A DNA stretch of 22,004 nucleotides, from positions 1 through 22,004 of the IMG/VR virus record IMGVR_UViG_3300044612_001186. The stretch is one strand, 5' to 3'. Shown piece after piece: positions 1 through 7,965 of the stretch. Position numbers and translations under genes: made by a program. The DNA is from a virus. The number at the start of each line of letters is the position of its first letter. Within the stretch, counting starts at the first letter, position 1. The notes beneath the pieces were generated by a model. It made no database searches and was not told where the DNA came from. It saw only the letters and a list, made by a program, of their open reading frames with translations.

Positions 1-102
1 CGTCAGTACGACATCAACAACGACCGTATGCCCTGCCGTATTGACGTGCTGTACGGCTACAGCGTGATTCGTCCTCAGATGGCCGTGCGCCTCTGGGGCT
101 GA
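1..102 (+). CDS. Major capsid protein, C-terminal fragment (P22 coat-like)
   Basis: Frame 1 is open from the first base to a TGA at 100-102. It encodes 33 residues ending in RPQMAVRLWG. A C-terminus of the form 'LYG..VIRP..AVRL.G' is typical of P22-type coat proteins, which build the icosahedral shell. The genes that follow (gp4-like, gp10-like) belong to the same virion type, which supports the call. The N-terminal bulk lies outside the window, so no fold or length comparison is possible. The 27 bp after the stop hold a T-run and the ribosome site of the next gene, with no clear terminator hairpin. Transcription therefore probably continues into the next gene. Confidence 0.75.
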   Translation, partial: RQYDINNDRMPCRIDVLYGYSVIRPQMAVRLWG

Positions 103-129
103 TCGAAACTTTTTTGAAAGGACATCATC

Positions 130-531
130 ATGGCTATTCCTAATGGTGCTGGTGGCTATCAGTTCAATGATGGCAATACTGGCGAAGCTCTCCTGTTCGT
201 GCAGGGTGCTCCCACTGCTCTGACGGCCGGCGCAACCGCTACGGCCGAACAGCTGGCAAACGGTCTGTTCACCTTCAACGGCACCGCCGGCAACCTTCAG
301 TTGCCGACCGTGGCCGATCTGGAGGCCGAAGTCTCTTCGGCCACCAAGGTAAACGCAGCGTTCGACTTCTACGTCATCAACATTGATGCGTCCGGCTCGG
401 ACACCATCACGCTGACGACTGGTACTGGTTGGACGATTGTTGGCACGGCAGCAGTGACGGTGAACACCTCCGCTCACTTCCGCGCTCGCAAGACCAGCGA
501 TACCACTTGGACGGCGTACCGCGTGTCGTAA
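130..531 (+). CDS. Small beta-rich virion protein (possible decoration protein)
   Basis: This 133-residue protein is rich in Thr, Ala and Gly, with no membrane segment or signal peptide. The alternating polar/hydrophobic pattern predicts beta strands. The start is preceded by GAAAGGA about 8 bases upstream. It lies directly after the capsid gene and is followed by a hairpin terminator, so it would be expressed at capsid-like levels. Position and composition suggest a capsid decoration or head-associated protein, but I recognise no named family. The C-terminal half resembles that of the next gene product: a [LF]PT motif, a central strand, and an end with a Thr/Asp-Trp step (TTWTAYRVS here). 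The two may be distant paralogues. Confidence 0.8.
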   Translation: MAIPNGAGGYQFNDGNTGEALLFVQGAPTALTAGATATAEQLANGLFTFNGTAGNLQLPTVADLEAEVSSATKVNAAFDFYVINIDASGSDTITLTTGTGWTIVGTAAVTVNTSAHFRARKTSDTTWTAYRVS

Positions 532-536
532 TCAAC

Positions 537-560
537 GGGGGGCCTCGGCCCCCCATTTTT
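537..560 (+). terminator. Intrinsic terminator after the first small virion gene
   Basis: GGGGGGC (537-543) pairs perfectly with GCCCCCC (548-554) across a four-base loop. ATTTTT follows (T-run 556-560). This is a standard Rho-independent layout on the + strand. It begins five bases after the preceding stop codon and could end or attenuate the capsid/decoration transcript. Confidence 0.75.
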
Positions 561-574
561 GAAAGGACAAGGAC

Positions 575-1027
575 ATGCCAAATACCAAGGCTGTCGGTGT
601 CGCGTACAGCGACCCCGAGTTTGAAAGCGTCACCGTCACCGGCGCGGTTACCGCCGCGTCGGTTGCAACCACCGGGGCCGTCACCGGCGCTTCGGTTGCT
701 GTCACGGGCGCTTTGAACGGCACGCAGCTGGACTTGAACGCGCCCGTCACCAAGACGGCTTCGTTCTCGTTGGGCGCGACTGAAAACTTCGTTATTTGTA
801 ACGGAGCTTCTGCTAACGTCACTGTCACGTTCCCCACCGCTTCGGCCAACGCTGGCCGTGTGGTGTGGATTAAAAACCTGTCTGGCACCTACACGGTGAT
901 CTCGGCGTCATCAAACGTCAAACCAATCAACTCTGGCACCGCAGGTACGGCGATTCTCGCTGCGACCGCTGGCGCTTGGGCCATGTTGGTGTGCGATGGC
1001 ACTGACTGGGTTGTGATGGCTTCGTAA
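575..1027 (+). CDS. Small beta-rich virion protein (possible head fibre or decoration protein)
   Basis: This 150-residue protein has an N-terminal stretch (about residues 18-48) of near-repetitive Val/Thr/Gly/Ala segments such as TGAVTAASVATTGAVTGASV, as seen in phage fibre shafts. A globular beta-rich C-terminal half ends in GTDWVVMAS. The ribosome site GGACAAGGAC lies just upstream. The leader TTTTTGAAAGGACA is nearly the same as that of the preceding gene. The gene sits between two hairpins (537-560 and 1037-1058), so it forms its own cassette in the capsid region. A shaft plus knob layout suggests a short head fibre or decoration protein. No named family is recognised. Confidence 0.8.
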   Translation: MPNTKAVGVAYSDPEFESVTVTGAVTAASVATTGAVTGASVAVTGALNGTQLDLNAPVTKTASFSLGATENFVICNGASANVTVTFPTASANAGRVVWIKNLSGTYTVISASSNVKPINSGTAGTAILAATAGAWAMLVCDGTDWVVMAS

Positions 1028-1036
1028 AGCAAAGGG

Positions 1037-1058
1037 CGGGGGCCTTGTGCCCCCGTTT
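1037..1058 (+). terminator. Weak terminator-like hairpin after the second small virion gene
   Basis: CGGGGGC (1037-1043) pairs with GCCCCCG (1049-1055) across a five-base loop, followed by only TTT and then GAAAA. The stem is strong but the T-run is short, so partial termination is more likely than a full stop. The next gene starts nine bases after the hairpin region. Confidence 0.5.
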
Positions 1059-1066
1059 GAAAATCT

Positions 1067-1303
1067 ATGGCTGTCATCTATCTACGTCACCCCTTGCACG
1101 GGGCAAAAGTTGCAACTTCGGACATGGAAGCCGACAATGACTTCCAGAACGGTTGGGAAGAGTTCGACCCGACCGAACCTGTAACTGATTCAGCGCCGGC
1201 AGCTGACGTTGTGGCCGACGAGCCCGAGCCTCAAGAGGCACCCGTCGTCAACGAGCTGCAGCCGCGTCGGCGCGGTCGTCGTCCTCGGGAGGCCACGGAA
1301 TGA
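1067..1303 (+). CDS. Small hypothetical protein with acidic linker and Arg-rich tail
   Basis: The protein has 78 residues. The N-terminal part, with MAVIYLRHPLHGAKVA and an acidic EADNDFQNGWEEFDP stretch, looks compact. It is followed by a Pro/Glu/Ala-rich disordered segment (about residues 37-65) and a strongly basic end, RRRGRRPRE. No function can be named. The position between the capsid and the gp4-like gene suggests a small head or neck protein, and the basic tail could contact DNA. The ribosome site is weak (GAAAATCT before ATG). The stop overlaps the next start as ATGA, which supports co-translation. Confidence 0.75.
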   Translation: MAVIYLRHPLHGAKVATSDMEADNDFQNGWEEFDPTEPVTDSAPAADVVADEPEPQEAPVVNELQPRRRGRRPREATE

Positions 1304-2019
1304 CCACGTCTGCAACCGCCGGTGAAATCATCAACGGCTCCCTGCGTCTGCTGGGGGTCTTGGCTGAGGGCGAAACGTCTTCGGCTGCTGTGATGCAAGA
1401 CTCGATCATGGCGATCAATCAAATGATCCAGTCATGGGACACCGAGCGGTTGTCGGTCTTCAGCACGCAGGATCAGGTCTTCACTTGGCCTGCCAACGTC
1501 ATTTCTCGCACTTTGGGCCCGACCGGCGACTTTGTCGGCAACCGGCCCATCGAAGTTGACGACTCCACCTACTTCAAAGACCCGTCGTCGGGCTTGTCGT
1601 TTGGTGTCAAGATGATCAACCAGCAGCAGTACAACGGCATCGCGTTCAAGACCGTGACGTCGACGTACCCTCAAGTCCTGTGGGTGAACAACACGTTCCC
1701 CGACACGACCCTGACTATTTATCCAGTGCCCATCAAGGCGCTGGAGTGGCACATTGTTTCCGTCGAGACGCTGACCGAAGTCACCAGCGTGGCGACCGAC
1801 ATGTACTTCCCGCCCGGCTATCTGCGCGCCTTCCGCTACAACTTGGCGATGGAGCTGGCGCCGGAGTTCGGCGTAGAGCCCTCGCCCCAAGTCACTCGGA
1901 TTGCGATGACCAGCAAGCGCAACTTGAAGCGCATCAACAACCCGAATGACCTGATGGCGATTCCGTACCCGATTGTGGCGACCCGCCAGCGCTACAACAT
2001 CTATGCCAACAACTTCTGA
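1300..2019 (+). CDS. P22 gp4-like head-completion / packaged DNA stabilisation protein
   Basis: This 239-residue protein has the opening typical of the P22 gp4 tail-accessory family: an alpha-helical N-terminus with residues such as EIINGSLRLLGVLAEGE and INQMIQSWDTERL. In P22, gp4 binds below the portal ring after packaging and starts closing the DNA exit channel, forming the platform for gp10. A GGAGG site lies 7 bases before the ATG. The start overlaps the previous stop (ATGA), and its own TGA overlaps the next ATG (TGATG). The immediately following gp10-like gene repeats the P22 order and supports the call. The assignment rests on recognised sequence pattern and gene order, not on a database search. 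Confidence 0.8.
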   Translation: MTTSATAGEIINGSLRLLGVLAEGETSSAAVMQDSIMAINQMIQSWDTERLSVFSTQDQVFTWPANVISRTLGPTGDFVGNRPIEVDDSTYFKDPSSGLSFGVKMINQQQYNGIAFKTVTSTYPQVLWVNNTFPDTTLTIYPVPIKALEWHIVSVETLTEVTSVATDMYFPPGYLRAFRYNLAMELAPEFGVEPSPQVTRIAMTSKRNLKRINNPNDLMAIPYPIVATRQRYNIYANNF

Positions 2020-3449
2020 TGAAAACGCCGATCCTTGGAGCCACCTACGTCGCGCGGTCGGTCAACGCGGCCGACGCACGCATGGTGAACCTCTTTCCAG
2101 AGGTTGTGCCAGAGGCCGGCAAGGAGCCGGCCTTTCTCATGCGCGCGCCCGGGCTGCGCAAGCTCACTGAGGTTGGAACCGGCCCCATCAGGGGTTTGTG
2201 GGCGTTGGGCAGCTTCATGTACGTTGTCAGCGGCACCACGCTGTACAAGGTCAGCACCACCTACACCGCGACGTCGCTTGGCACGGTCGCTGGCACCGGC
2301 CCCGTGTCCATATCGGATAACGGCACGCAGATTTTCATCGCGGCCAACGGCCCGAGCTACATCTACAACTCGGCCACAAACGTCTTCGCGCCCATCACCG
2401 ACCCAGACTTTCCCGGCGCGGTCAGCGTGGGCTACCTTGATGGCTACTTCGTTTTCAACGAGCCCAACAGCCAGAAGTTCTGGGTCACTCAGCTGCTCGA
2501 CGGCTCATCGGTCGACCCGCTGGACTTCGCCAGCGCAGAAGGCGCGCCTGACGGTCTGGTTGGCCTCATCATTGACCACCGCGAGGTCTGGCTGTTCGGC
2601 ACCAACAGCGTCGAGGTTTGGTACGACGCTGGCCTGCTGGACTTCCCGCTGCAGCGAATCCAAGGTGCCTTCAACGAGATCGGCTGCGCAGCTGCCTACT
2701 CCATCGCCAAGATGGACAACGGGCTGTTCTGGCTTGGCAAGGACGCGCGCGGCCAAGGCGTCGTCTACCGCGCCAACGGCTACACCGGCCAGCGCATCAG
2801 CACGCACGCTGTCGAGTGGCAGATTCAGCAGTACGGCAACCTGTCGGATGCGATCGGCTACACCTACCAGCAGGACGGCCACAGCTTCTACGTTCTGATT
2901 TTCCCGAGCGCCAACACGACGTGGGTCTACGACGTTGCCACGCAGGCGTGGCATGAGCGCGCCGGCTGGGTCAACGGCGAGTTCACCCGGCACCGCAGCA
3001 ACTGTCAGGTGTTCTTCAACAGCGAAGTCGTCGTGGGCGACTACGAAGACGGGCGCATCTACGCTTTCGACCTTGACTACTACCAAGACGACGACCAGAT
3101 TCAGCGCTGGTATCGGACGTGGCGGGCGCTGCCCACTGGCGCCAACAACCTCAAGCGCACCGCGCACCATTCGCTCCAGATCGATCTGGAGTCGGGCGTC
3201 GGCATCAACCTCGGCCAAGGCAGCGACCCACAGGTCATGCTGCGCTGGAGCGACGACGGCGGCCACACTTGGTCAAACGAACACTGGGCCGGCATCGGCA
3301 AGATTGGTGAGTACTACAAGCGCGTCTTCTTCCGTCGTCTTGGCATGACCTTGAAGTTGCGCGACCGGGTGTACGAATTGTCGATGACTGACCCAGTGAA
3401 GACAGCCATCATGGGCGCCGAACTGCTGCTCAGTCCGACCAATGCCTAG
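2019..3449 (+). CDS. P22 gp10-like packaged DNA stabilisation / tail accessory protein
   Basis: This 476-residue protein matches the gp10-type phage stabilisation family in length and pattern. An early [18 protein letters not shown] segment is followed by repeated short blade-like beta segments ([21 protein letters not shown] and similar), suggesting a beta-propeller-like body. In P22, gp10 forms the hexameric ring between gp4 and the tail needle and tailspikes, and it locks DNA inside the capsid. It is translationally coupled to the gp4-like gene by a TGATG overlap. Its stop lies inside the start region of the next gene (8-base overlap). No missing region or frameshift is visible. Confidence 0.8.
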   Translation: MKTPILGATYVARSVNAADARMVNLFPEVVPEAGKEPAFLMRAPGLRKLTEVGTGPIRGLWALGSFMYVVSGTTLYKVSTTYTATSLGTVAGTGPVSISDNGTQIFIAANGPSYIYNSATNVFAPITDPDFPGAVSVGYLDGYFVFNEPNSQKFWVTQLLDGSSVDPLDFASAEGAPDGLVGLIIDHREVWLFGTNSVEVWYDAGLLDFPLQRIQGAFNEIGCAAAYSIAKMDNGLFWLGKDARGQGVVYRANGYTGQRISTHAVEWQIQQYGNLSDAIGYTYQQDGHSFYVLIFPSANTTWVYDVATQAWHERAGWVNGEFTRHRSNCQVFFNSEVVVGDYEDGRIYAFDLDYYQDDDQIQRWYRTWRALPTGANNLKRTAHHSLQIDLESGVGINLGQGSDPQVMLRWSDDGGHTWSNEHWAGIGKIGEYYKRVFFRRLGMTLKLRDRVYELSMTDPVKTAIMGAELLLSPTNA

Positions 3450-4479
3450 CCCGACCAACATCTCAAACATCACGCCTCCAAGGGTTGACTTAATCGACCC
3501 TCGGACGGGCCTGATCTCGCGTGAGTGGTATCGGTTCTTCCTGAACCTGTTTCAGCTGACCGGCAGCGGTCAAAACACAACGTCGCTGACCGACTTGCAA
3601 CTCGGCCCTCCAGCCCCGCAGCAAGAGGATTTGACAAACGTCATTGTTGATGTTTCCGGGCTCGAAAAACAACCCTCTCAAGAAAGCGCGCTTGACCAGA
3701 TTGCCGAGCTGGAAAAACAAATCAACGGTTTGCTGTCGGCGCCTGCCCCTACACCGCAAGTTTTGCAGCTTGTGTATGGGACTTTCTACAGCACCGCAAA
3801 CCAACTAGACGGCTCTAACACCACGGCGTACCCGGTCGTGTACGACACCACGGCGTACAGCAAGAACGTCACGTTAGAAAATAGGACAGCGGTGTTCACG
3901 GCGTCTATCGGCCCGGCCAGTACGACCATGACGGTGACGGCCATCACGTCTGGCCCGATCTACCCCGGCATGGTCATCACAGGCACGGGCGTGACGGCTG
4001 GCACTTACATCGTGTCGCAGCTAACAGGCACGGACGGCAGCACGGGAACGTACCAAGTCAGCGCTTCGCAAACCGTAGCGTCTACGACCATCACTGGCAC
4101 TTGCAAGTCCAAAATAAAAGCCGAGATCGCGGGCGTCTACAACGTGCAGTTCAGCATCCAGTTTGTAAACACCGACAACAACATCCACGACACAGACGTC
4201 TGGATGCGTAAGAACGGCGTCAATGTGCCTGACTCTAACAGCCGGTTTTCTGTGCCCAATCGGCACGGCGGCGTGGACGGGCACTTGATCGGCGCGCTAA
4301 ACCTGTTTATTGATCTGGCCGCTGACGAGTACATTGAGTTGATGTGGGCAACTACGAACACCTCCACTACAATTCAGTACATTGCTGCACAAACCGGGCC
4401 GGTTCGACCCGCTACGCCGTCCGTCATCGTCACGGTGGATTTAGTGTCTAAACCAACGCTTCAAGGAATTTCAGCATGA
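3442..4479 (+). CDS. Fibre-like tail protein with a mid-domain insertion
   Basis: The protein has 345 residues. Residues 1-45 hold a conserved-looking anchor ([17 protein letters not shown]) found in phage proteins at this position. Residues 81-100 form a short amphipathic helix, possibly a trimer coiled coil. Residues 108-335 are a beta-rich C-terminal domain with [23 protein letters not shown] and [10 protein letters not shown], resembling a C1q/TNF-like receptor-binding head. Within this domain, residues about 149-221 are a Thr/Gly-rich module ([19 protein letters not shown], ending in TVASTTITG). The module resembles mobile fibre repeats and interrupts the otherwise continuous fold. The likely role is a tail fibre or needle-tip protein contacting the host surface. 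The call is from pattern recognition and is moderately sure. Confidence 0.65.
   Translation: MPSPTNISNITPPRVDLIDPRTGLISREWYRFFLNLFQLTGSGQNTTSLTDLQLGPPAPQQEDLTNVIVDVSGLEKQPSQESALDQIAELEKQINGLLSAPAPTPQVLQLVYGTFYSTANQLDGSNTTAYPVVYDTTAYSKNVTLENRTAVFTASIGPASTTMTVTAITSGPIYPGMVITGTGVTAGTYIVSQLTGTDGSTGTYQVSASQTVASTTITGTCKSKIKAEIAGVYNVQFSIQFVNTDNNIHDTDVWMRKNGVNVPDSNSRFSVPNRHGGVDGHLIGALNLFIDLAADEYIELMWATTNTSTTIQYIAAQTGPVRPATPSVIVTVDLVSKPTLQGISA
3886..4104 (+). repeat. Inserted Thr/Gly-rich beta module inside the fibre gene
   Basis: These bases encode residues about 149-221 of the fibre-like protein. The flanking pieces NVTLEN and [17 protein letters not shown] read as adjacent strands of one domain. 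The intervening 73 residues follow a different style: [26 protein letters not shown] and [18 protein letters not shown]. That style is a widespread phage fibre module. The boundaries are estimated by eye to within about five residues. Confidence 0.5.
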
Positions 4480-4814
4480 CTGTTTACGCCAAGGTATTGA
4501 TCCCGGCCAAAAACGCCGAGAACAGCCAAACCACTCAGTACACGTCGACCAACGTCACGACGATCATCGACAAATTCACGGCGACGAACTACAGCGCAAC
4601 GGCCGCTACCATCAGCGTGAACCTTGTCACCTTAGCTGACACCGCCGGCAACCAGAACTTGATTGTCAAGACGAAAACGCTGCAGCCGGCCGAGACGTAC
4701 ACGTTCCCTGAGATCGTCGGTCAGATTCTTTCGCCCGGCGCTTTCATCAGCACGATCGCCAGCGCCGCCACCTCGATCAACATCCGCGCCTCGGGCCGCG
4801 AGATCACACAATGA
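4476..4814 (+). CDS. Small hypothetical virion-module protein
   Basis: This 112-residue protein is predicted to be mostly beta: [31 protein letters not shown] and [13 protein letters not shown]. It is not recognised. There is no signal peptide, transmembrane segment or catalytic motif. AAGGAA lies 8 bases before the ATG. Both ends overlap neighbours as ATGA (4476-4479 and 4811-4814), so it is co-translated with the fibre-like gene and the cupin gene. Its setting suggests a fibre- or tail-associated structural or assembly factor. Confidence 0.75.
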   Translation: MTVYAKVLIPAKNAENSQTTQYTSTNVTTIIDKFTATNYSATAATISVNLVTLADTAGNQNLIVKTKTLQPAETYTFPEIVGQILSPGAFISTIASAATSINIRASGREITQ

Positions 4815-5269
4815 GCGACGCACTGACCATCGACCAGCCGCTGGAGCTGATGCAGCAAAAGGTGGAGGCTCTGCAATCTGAGCTTGCCAAGCTGCCGCAG
4901 TACCAGCCCGAGACGAAGCACTACTTCCACGGCGGGATGTACTGCCGCGAGGTGTTCCGTCATGCCGGCGTGTTGGTCGTTGGTGCAGTGCACAAAAAAG
5001 AGCACTTCTACCTGATTGTGTCTGGGACGGTAGCGATCACCGACGGCGAAGGCAACGTCGAAGAGGTCACCGGCCCGCATTTGTTCCAGAGCAAGCCCGG
5101 CACCAAGCGCGCCGTGTACGCGGTCACCGACGCTTTGTGCATGACTTTCCACGCGATTGAGGCCAAAACTGTTGAGGCCGCAGAAGCTGAACTTGTAGAA
5201 TTAGAACCCAGCAGTATGTACGCGCCGGGTAACTTGATCAAACACGACGCACAGGAGGTGCTGACATGA
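4811..5269 (+). CDS. Cupin-fold protein in the virion operon
   Basis: The protein has 152 residues. Residues 12-30 form a helix and residues about 38-116 form a single cupin-like barrel: GVLVVGAVHKKEHFYLIVSG, then GTVAITDGEGNVEEVTGP, then SKPGTKRAVYAVTDALCMTFH. Possible metal ligands are His61, His65 and His114, but the classic HxH(x)3-4E set is incomplete. A binding or structural role is as plausible as catalysis. The C-terminus is acidic and helical (VEAAEAELVELEP). The gene overlaps its neighbours by 4 bases on both sides, within a block of fibre and ejection genes, so the product is probably a virion or assembly component. Its substrate, if any, is unknown. Confidence 0.7.
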   Translation: MSDALTIDQPLELMQQKVEALQSELAKLPQYQPETKHYFHGGMYCREVFRHAGVLVVGAVHKKEHFYLIVSGTVAITDGEGNVEEVTGPHLFQSKPGTKRAVYAVTDALCMTFHAIEAKTVEAAEAELVELEPSSMYAPGNLIKHDAQEVLT

Positions 5270-5979
5270 CATTCTGGGTAGCTGGCGCAGTCGTTGGAAG
5301 CGCCGTCATTGGCGGCATGGCGTCCAATAGAGCCGCAAAAACACAAGCACAGGCCGCCGCGCAAGCCGGCGACGTTCAACGCGAAATTTTTGAGCGGCAG
5401 GTCGAGCTGCAAGAGCCTTGGCGCCAAGCCGGCATCAACGCGCTTGGCAAACTTGGCACGGGCTTCAGCGGTCAAGTCGATCTGACGCAAGACCCCGGCT
5501 ACGCTTTCCGAATGTCGGAGGGCATGAAAGGGTTGGAGCGGTCAGCTGCCGCACGCGGCGGCCTGTTGTCGGGCGGGGCACTCAAGGGCATCCAGCGGTT
5601 CGGGCAGGACTTGGCCTCGCAGGAGTACCAGAACGCCTACAACCGGGCGCTGACGCAGTACAACACCACGGCGGCGCTGGCCGGCGTCGGTCAAACCGCA
5701 ACGAATGCGCTCACCGGCGCGGCGGGGCAGTATGGTCAGAACGCCAGTGAAGCAATTCAAAACGCTGCGGCAGCGCGCGCGTCGGGGTACGTTGGTGGTG
5801 CGAATGCGCTGACCAGCGCGTTGGGCACTGGCTTGAACTACTACCAAGGCCAAAACTATCTGAACGCGCTGCGACCGCCAGCTGCAGCTGCGCCAGCAGC
5901 GTCCTACTCTTACGGCGGCGGCATGGCCCCGGTTGACTACTCACTGAGCAGCGGCGGCGTTCGCTTGGGTGGAGGTTAA
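5266..5979 (+). CDS. DNA transfer / internal virion protein (P22 gp7-type role)
   Basis: The protein has 237 residues. Residues 3-20 are hydrophobic (WVAGAVVGSAVIGGM) and could insert into a membrane. Residues about 75-125 carry the pattern DPGYAFRMSEGMKGLERSAA, AARGGLLSGGALKGIQRFGQ and ASQEYQNAYNRAL. This pattern is typical of small phage proteins annotated as DNA transfer or internal virion proteins. The rest is Ala/Gly/Gln-rich and ends in Gly-rich, probably disordered sequence. Such proteins are packaged in the head and leave with the DNA to help it cross the cell envelope. A strong AGGAGG site precedes the start, and the start overlaps the cupin gene's stop. Two larger ejection-type genes follow, as in the P22 gp7-gp20-gp16 set. 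Confidence 0.7.
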   Translation: MTFWVAGAVVGSAVIGGMASNRAAKTQAQAAAQAGDVQREIFERQVELQEPWRQAGINALGKLGTGFSGQVDLTQDPGYAFRMSEGMKGLERSAAARGGLLSGGALKGIQRFGQDLASQEYQNAYNRALTQYNTTAALAGVGQTATNALTGAAGQYGQNASEAIQNAAAARASGYVGGANALTSALGTGLNYYQGQNYLNALRPPAAAAPAASYSYGGGMAPVDYSLSSGGVRLGGG

Positions 5980-5981
5980 AA

Positions 5982-7955
5982 ATGCCTATCAATCCCGCAA
6001 TCGCATTGGGCGTTCAGCCCCTTCAGCTCGCTGACCCGCTGGCGCAGTACGGCAAGGTCGCCGCCATTCGTCAGGCGCAGAATGAGAACGCGCTGGCGCA
6101 GTACAAACTTGGCGCAGCGCAACGTGAAGAAGCCGCGCAAAACGCCCTAAGTCAGGCGTACCAAACCGCCTACGACCCTACAAAGGGAACTTACGACATC
6201 AACAAACTGCGTAGTTCGCTCATTAGCTCGGGCGTTGGCGCCAAGCTGCCTGAAATTGAAAAGAAACTGGGCGAGCTACGGACGCAGCAGCTTGCGCAAA
6301 GCGAGGCCGAGACTAAATTGGTGGGCGCCAAACTGACGCAGGCGCGCGCTTTTCTCGACACCCTTGACCCGTCTGACCCCAACGCGCCGACGCAATACAT
6401 TGCGTGGCATGAGGCCAACCACAAAGACCCCGTGCTGGGGCCGCTATTGGCCGCGCGGGGCGTGACTGTTGACCAATCCCGCGCTCGGATTGCGCAGGCC
6501 ATCCAGCAGGGCCCGGCGGCGTTTGCGCAGTTGATCAATCAGTCCAAGCTGGGCACTGAGAAGTTCATGGAACTGAACGCGCCCAAGACCGTCTCGCAAG
6601 ACCTTGGTGGAACCGCGCGCGTCCTGTCAATGCCCGGTCTGGGCGGCACCGCTACGGTCGTACCCGGCTCAGAGGCAACGCGCACGCTTACGCCCGGCGA
6701 GAGCAAAGAGTCCATCCGCGAGGTCAACGTCGGCAACGAGGTCATCACTGAAGCGTATGACCCAGTTTCAAAGACTACCCGCGTGGTCAGCCGTCGGCCC
6801 ATTCAGCTCACGCCTGAGCAAGCGCGCGTCGCAGCACAAGAACGCAACGTGGTTTCCAACACCATTACGGATGAGCGCGGCAACGTCACGCTGCTCAACA
6901 AGTTTGGTGAGGTGGTTCAACCGCGCGATGCAGCCGGCGGGGCGACCGCGCTCACGCCTCAGCGTAAGCCGGTCGTGTCTACGATTGACACGGGTTCTGA
7001 AACCATTACGCAAGAGTACGATCCCGTATCAGGCAACACCAGAATCATCAGCCGCACTCCTAAAACTCTTACGCCCGAGCAACAGCGTCAAGCCACGCAA
7101 GAGCGTAATGTGGTGTCTAACACGGTCACAGACGCGGCAGGCAACGTCACGTTGCTCAACAAGTTTGGGCAGATCATTCAGCCGCAGAACGCGGTCGGCG
7201 CTCCTGCGGCCATCAGAAATGAACAGAAGCCGGTGGTGCAAAACATCGATTCTGGCAACGAAGTCATCACTCAGTTGGTGAACCCCAATACCGGCCAAAT
7301 AACCGTTCTTGGCCGGCGCCCCAAACAGATGACGCCGGAACAAGTGCGCTCCGCTTCGCAAGAGTCGAGAACCGTGGCCGGGTCGTTTACCGACGCTGCT
7401 GGCAACGTCACGCAGTACAACAAGTTCGGCCAAGTCATTCAGTCTACTGCGCCTGCCGCAGCTGGCGGCGGCGCCGTCCAGCTCAGAGGCAAGCCCAGCG
7501 CGACGTTTGAGAAGACAGAAGCGCAGCGCAAGCAGCTGTCGAGAGACTTGGATACCGCGATCTTTGAACTCAAAGATGCCATCAAGCCCAACGGCTTGAT
7601 TGACCAGTCCACCGGCAGCGGTGTGGGCCGCGCAGTTGACGTCGGCGCCCGGTTCATCGGTCAGGCAACCAAGGGCGACATCGCCATCGGCAAACTCAAG
7701 CCAATCGCTGACATCGTCCTCAAGATGGTGCCGCGTTTTGAAGGCCCGCAGTCCGACAAGGACACGCAGTCTTACAAGGAAGCAGCCGGCCAGCTGGCTG
7801 ATCCGACGCTGCCACGCGAGATTCGCAAGGGTGCAGCGCAAACCATCATCCGCTTGATGGAGAACCGCAAGGGCCAGTTTGTGTCGACCGACATGGCCGC
7901 TGAAGGTACTGCGGCCGGCGGCGGCGTGGACGCCAACAACCCGTTGCTGAAGTAA
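5982..7955 (+). CDS. Putative DNA-ejection (internal virion) protein with three 87-residue repeats
   Basis: The protein has 657 residues. Residues 1-120 are helical and Gln/Ala-rich (LAQYKLGAAQREEAAQNALS), typical of ejected phage proteins. Residues about 247-490 hold three tandem repeats. Each has GNEVITE/GSETITQ/GNEVITQ, then YDPVS.TTRV.SRRP or a variant, then LTPEQ, then a variant of NVVSNT.TD..GNVTLLNKFG. The KFG triplets lie at 307, 394 and 481, giving an exact period of 87. Residues 505-657 are a helical C-terminal domain. GGAGG lies 8 bases before the ATG. Position after the gp7-like gene suggests the role of P22 gp20 or T7-type internal core proteins. The role is inferred from order and composition only. 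Confidence 0.65.
   Translation: MPINPAIALGVQPLQLADPLAQYGKVAAIRQAQNENALAQYKLGAAQREEAAQNALSQAYQTAYDPTKGTYDINKLRSSLISSGVGAKLPEIEKKLGELRTQQLAQSEAETKLVGAKLTQARAFLDTLDPSDPNAPTQYIAWHEANHKDPVLGPLLAARGVTVDQSRARIAQAIQQGPAAFAQLINQSKLGTEKFMELNAPKTVSQDLGGTARVLSMPGLGGTATVVPGSEATRTLTPGESKESIREVNVGNEVITEAYDPVSKTTRVVSRRPIQLTPEQARVAAQERNVVSNTITDERGNVTLLNKFGEVVQPRDAAGGATALTPQRKPVVSTIDTGSETITQEYDPVSGNTRIISRTPKTLTPEQQRQATQERNVVSNTVTDAAGNVTLLNKFGQIIQPQNAVGAPAAIRNEQKPVVQNIDSGNEVITQLVNPNTGQITVLGRRPKQMTPEQVRSASQESRTVAGSFTDAAGNVTQYNKFGQVIQSTAPAAAGGGAVQLRGKPSATFEKTEAQRKQLSRDLDTAIFELKDAIKPNGLIDQSTGSGVGRAVDVGARFIGQATKGDIAIGKLKPIADIVLKMVPRFEGPQSDKDTQSYKEAAGQLADPTLPREIRKGAAQTIIRLMENRKGQFVSTDMAAEGTAAGGGVDANNPLLK
6720..7451 (+). 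repeat. Three tandem 261-bp coding repeats (87 residues each)
   Basis: Three in-frame copies start near codons 247, 334 and 421 of the 657-residue ejection protein. Conserved anchors are E-[VT]-I-T-[EQ], [LM]TPEQ, GNVT and NKFG. Spacing between matching anchors is 87 codons each time. Copies 1 and 2 are closest, sharing NVVSNT and GNVTLLNKFG. Copy 3 has diverged more (GNVTQYNKFG, VNPNTGQI). Confidence 0.85.
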
Positions 7956-7965
7956 GGAGGGCGTC

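Noticed and set aside
103-129. Possible terminator after the capsid gene because of the CTTTTTTG run
   Set aside because: No stable hairpin precedes the T-run. The run is part of the leader shared with the next gene.
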